Under the pieces are notes generated by a model. It saw only the letters and a list, made by a program, of their open reading frames with translations. It did not search any database and was not told the DNA's origin. Positions 62,212 through 64,000 of a stretch of DNA of 64,000 bases are shown one piece after another (position 1 is the stretch's first letter; each line of letters opens with the position of its first letter). The stretch lies in NCBI GenBank assembly GCA_963662155.1, contig OY759262.1, forward strand, positions 10,395,000 to 10,458,999, in the 5' to 3' direction. This stretch comes from Lamellibrachia columna. Its lineage: Eukaryota > Annelida > Polychaeta > Sabellida > Siboglinidae. A program made the translations under genes and the position numbers.

Positions 62212-62319
62212 CATATGCTTCTGGGAAAATCTCAGCTGATTGATGCACAACAACCAACTCACTTCTTCGTGGTGACGTACTACTCACGAGAGATGGAGTA
62301 AAGAGCTGACCCATTGTGT
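62212..62319 (-). CDS. Exon candidate of unknown gene
   Basis: Acceptor CATTGCAG, then TMGQLFTPSLVSSTSPRRSE and HQSAEIFPEAYG, perfect GTAAGT donor at 62211. The frame is also open further upstream (to about 62458), so the 5' border is uncertain. Possibly belongs with the exon at 63244-63416, but phases do not join directly, so at least one exon would be missing. Confidence 0.4.
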
Positions 62320-62769
62320 CTGCAATGATATTAACAGATGTCGTCATTTCATCATCCCAAAAGCCAATAAATGAATGGGTCAAATTTTCTACAGTTTCTT
62401 TTAATGCAGGCCATGTGAATATGTTACACATTTTTTTTACAAATATCTTGTTACACATAGGTGTAAGAAAACCTGTCTACTTAAATGCTTCCTTTTCTGT
62501 CTGAATCAAATAATGGTTCCATTCCAAAAATATATATAATTCGACCAAACATTACATCTATATTACACATCTGTTGAATACTAGTGGAATGATAGGATGA
62601 ACATTTGAAGCAGTGTGCCGACGACCATAAAAGGATCAACATTTGCAGCAGTAAAAATACCCCAAAAAGCCATCTTAGTGCCCCCTGGGGCAAGACAGCT
62701 ACCCATATACCTGGGGCAGTTCGGTCTACAACTCCTTCCCGCGTGTTTTTAATGCACGAGCAAGAGAGC

Positions 62770-63225
62770 TCTTTACACTTCTAGTAAGCTGTAATGTCCG
62801 TGAAAGACTAACCGGGTTGCGAGTGCAAAAATCACTTTACACTACAAGTCAGCTGTTATATCTGTATAGAGACTCACTGGTATGTAAGTGCAATAATTAT
62901 TTGACACTTTGAGTCAGTTGTATGGCCTATATAAAGACTCACTGGTATGTGAGTGGAAGAATAATTTTTCAATTCGTGTCAGCTGTAATGTCGGAATAAA
63001 GACTGACTGGGCTGTGAGTACAACAATCACGTGACACTTCAACTAAGCTGTAATATATGTGTAAAGACTGACTTGGCTGTGAGTACAACAATCACTTTAC
63101 ACTTCAAGTAAGCTGTAATATCTGTGTAAAGACTGACTGGGCTGTGAGTACTTCAATCGCTTTACACTTCAAGTAAGCTGTAATGTCTGCGTAAAGACTG
63201 ACTTGGCTGTGAGAGCAATAATCAG
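62770..63225. repeat. 65-bp minisatellite, ~7 units
   Basis: TAAGCTGTAAT marks at 63044, 63109 and 63174 (65 bp apart); older, more diverged units extend left to ~62770. Sits between two exon candidates, so probably intronic. Confidence 0.85.
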
Positions 63226-63243
63226 CATGAGACAAGAACTTAC

Positions 63244-63416
63244 GCTGTCGATGTTCTCATCCTTGTGTGGTTTGTCCCAGGTGACACCGACGCCGTCCTG
63301 TCGTGACGTCTTTACAGCTGGTACGTCAATTGTTGTGTAATCGAATGGCTCTGTGTCGTCCACTGATGTAGTCATGTTGTGTACTGACTTTTGTGACTGA
63401 GGTTTGATGGTGGCAC
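63244..63416 (-). CDS. Exon candidate of unknown gene
   Basis: Acceptor ATCATTCCAG, then GATIKPQSQKSVHNMTTSVD, EPFDYTTIDVPAVK, VTWDKPHKDENIDS, perfect GTAAGT donor. 173 bp, entry phase 1, exit phase 0. Polar, disordered-looking. Function unknown. Confidence 0.5.
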
Positions 63417-63533
63417 CTGGAATGATGATATCAAGTCTATACAGGCAATACATATCAGTCAGTGTTGTAGTTTGATCATTATAATAGTTTACAGAAATTA
63501 CAAAATAAGTTATCTGGGAGTCTGACTTATCTG

Positions 63534-64000
63534 GGAGTCTGACTTTGTAATGAGTTGGTGGTATTTAGTCAGTTCTGTGTCATGGCGTGCAACACCCATA
63601 ACTGTCATGTTTCTGAGAACAAAAACAAGAGTTGTGGTTGGATATGGGTTGTCGGAAGAGTTTAAAGTTAACATCGGTTAGAGGCAAGGAAATGACCCTT
63701 TACTCTTTATCATGGTGGTGGCACTAATCAGCAGGAAGATCAGCATGAAGGATGTTCTCAGGAAGGGTATGTATGCAAACGATCTGGCCATGATAGCAGA
63801 CAAAAAACAAGAACTACAGGAAGTGTTGGAGCAATGGAAGGGGATGTTCAAGAAGCACGGACCGATAATGAGCCGGGAGAAGACAGAAGAGATGTGTGTT
63901 TGACATCAGAGAGAGGACTTGAACATTAGTTTGGATGATGAGGAGTTCAACCAAGTGGATGGCTTTGTGTAACTTGGAGGAATGGTTAATGAGGATGAGC
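63534..64000 (+). pseudogene. Second copy of the YAND LINE fragment (cut by window edge)
   Basis: Collinear with 56638-57100 from the same starting word (AGTCTGACTTTGTAATGAG). Same YANDLAMIAD box and same TAA in the FV.LGGM motif, plus its own TGA (63901-63903) where the other copy reads on. Preceded by an 18-bp duplication (TATCTGGGAGTCTGACTT twice). Confidence 0.75.

Overview
The window is eukaryotic, not bacterial. Coding segments are short and bounded by GT/AG splice signals with matching phases. The background is AT-rich and full of degraded transposons, LINEs, a tRNA-like SINE, microsatellites and minisatellites. Families seen (DUF4806, Mutator-like transposase, PHD-containing LINE, integrase plus Ulp1-like peptidase) fit a marine invertebrate such as a mollusc, cnidarian or lancelet; the species cannot be named from sequence alone.

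Layout. 1-20124 is a head-to-tail array of one Mutator-like transposon: the 3' end of a full-length copy (1-1044), eleven ~1.34 kb internally deleted derivatives with the same deletion junction (1045-15780), and a nearly complete 4.34 kb copy (15781-20124). The full copy carries a broken transposase (+ strand) and, convergent to it, a small ORF resembling His-Cys box (I-PpoI type) homing endonucleases. 20245-25057 (minus) is a multi-exon DUF4806-type gene whose 3' end runs into the array. 25490-28300 holds pogo/Tigger-like remnants, a 271-bp satellite and a GC-rich repeat. 29146-29962 is a decayed LINE ORF1. 35580-38991 is an unknown seven-exon gene (minus) with fully consistent splice phases and a small TA-flanked MITE in an intron. 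39363-41725 is a decayed intron-containing transposon with an integrase and an Ulp1-like peptidase. 43165-44849 is a nest of fragments (LINE RT, SGNH-hydrolase-like domain, second Mutator-like transposase) separated by TA microsatellites. 48377-53071 contains a SINE, a degraded unknown gene, a 27-bp minisatellite and a PHD/endonuclease LINE. 53800-59342 is a repeat mosaic with a LINE carrying a mutated YADD box and a GC-rich ORF island. 61430-64000 has an RT fragment, two exon candidates, a 65-bp minisatellite and a second copy of the YAND LINE.

The most interesting system is the tandem transposon: 11 deleted derivatives, each retaining the 5' region and the first ~82 transposase codons, placed between full-length copies with no spacer, and an endonuclease ORF whose two copies carry different lesions. 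Higher-order repeats inside the array point to later unequal exchange. Apart from splice-phase checks, functional statements are inference.
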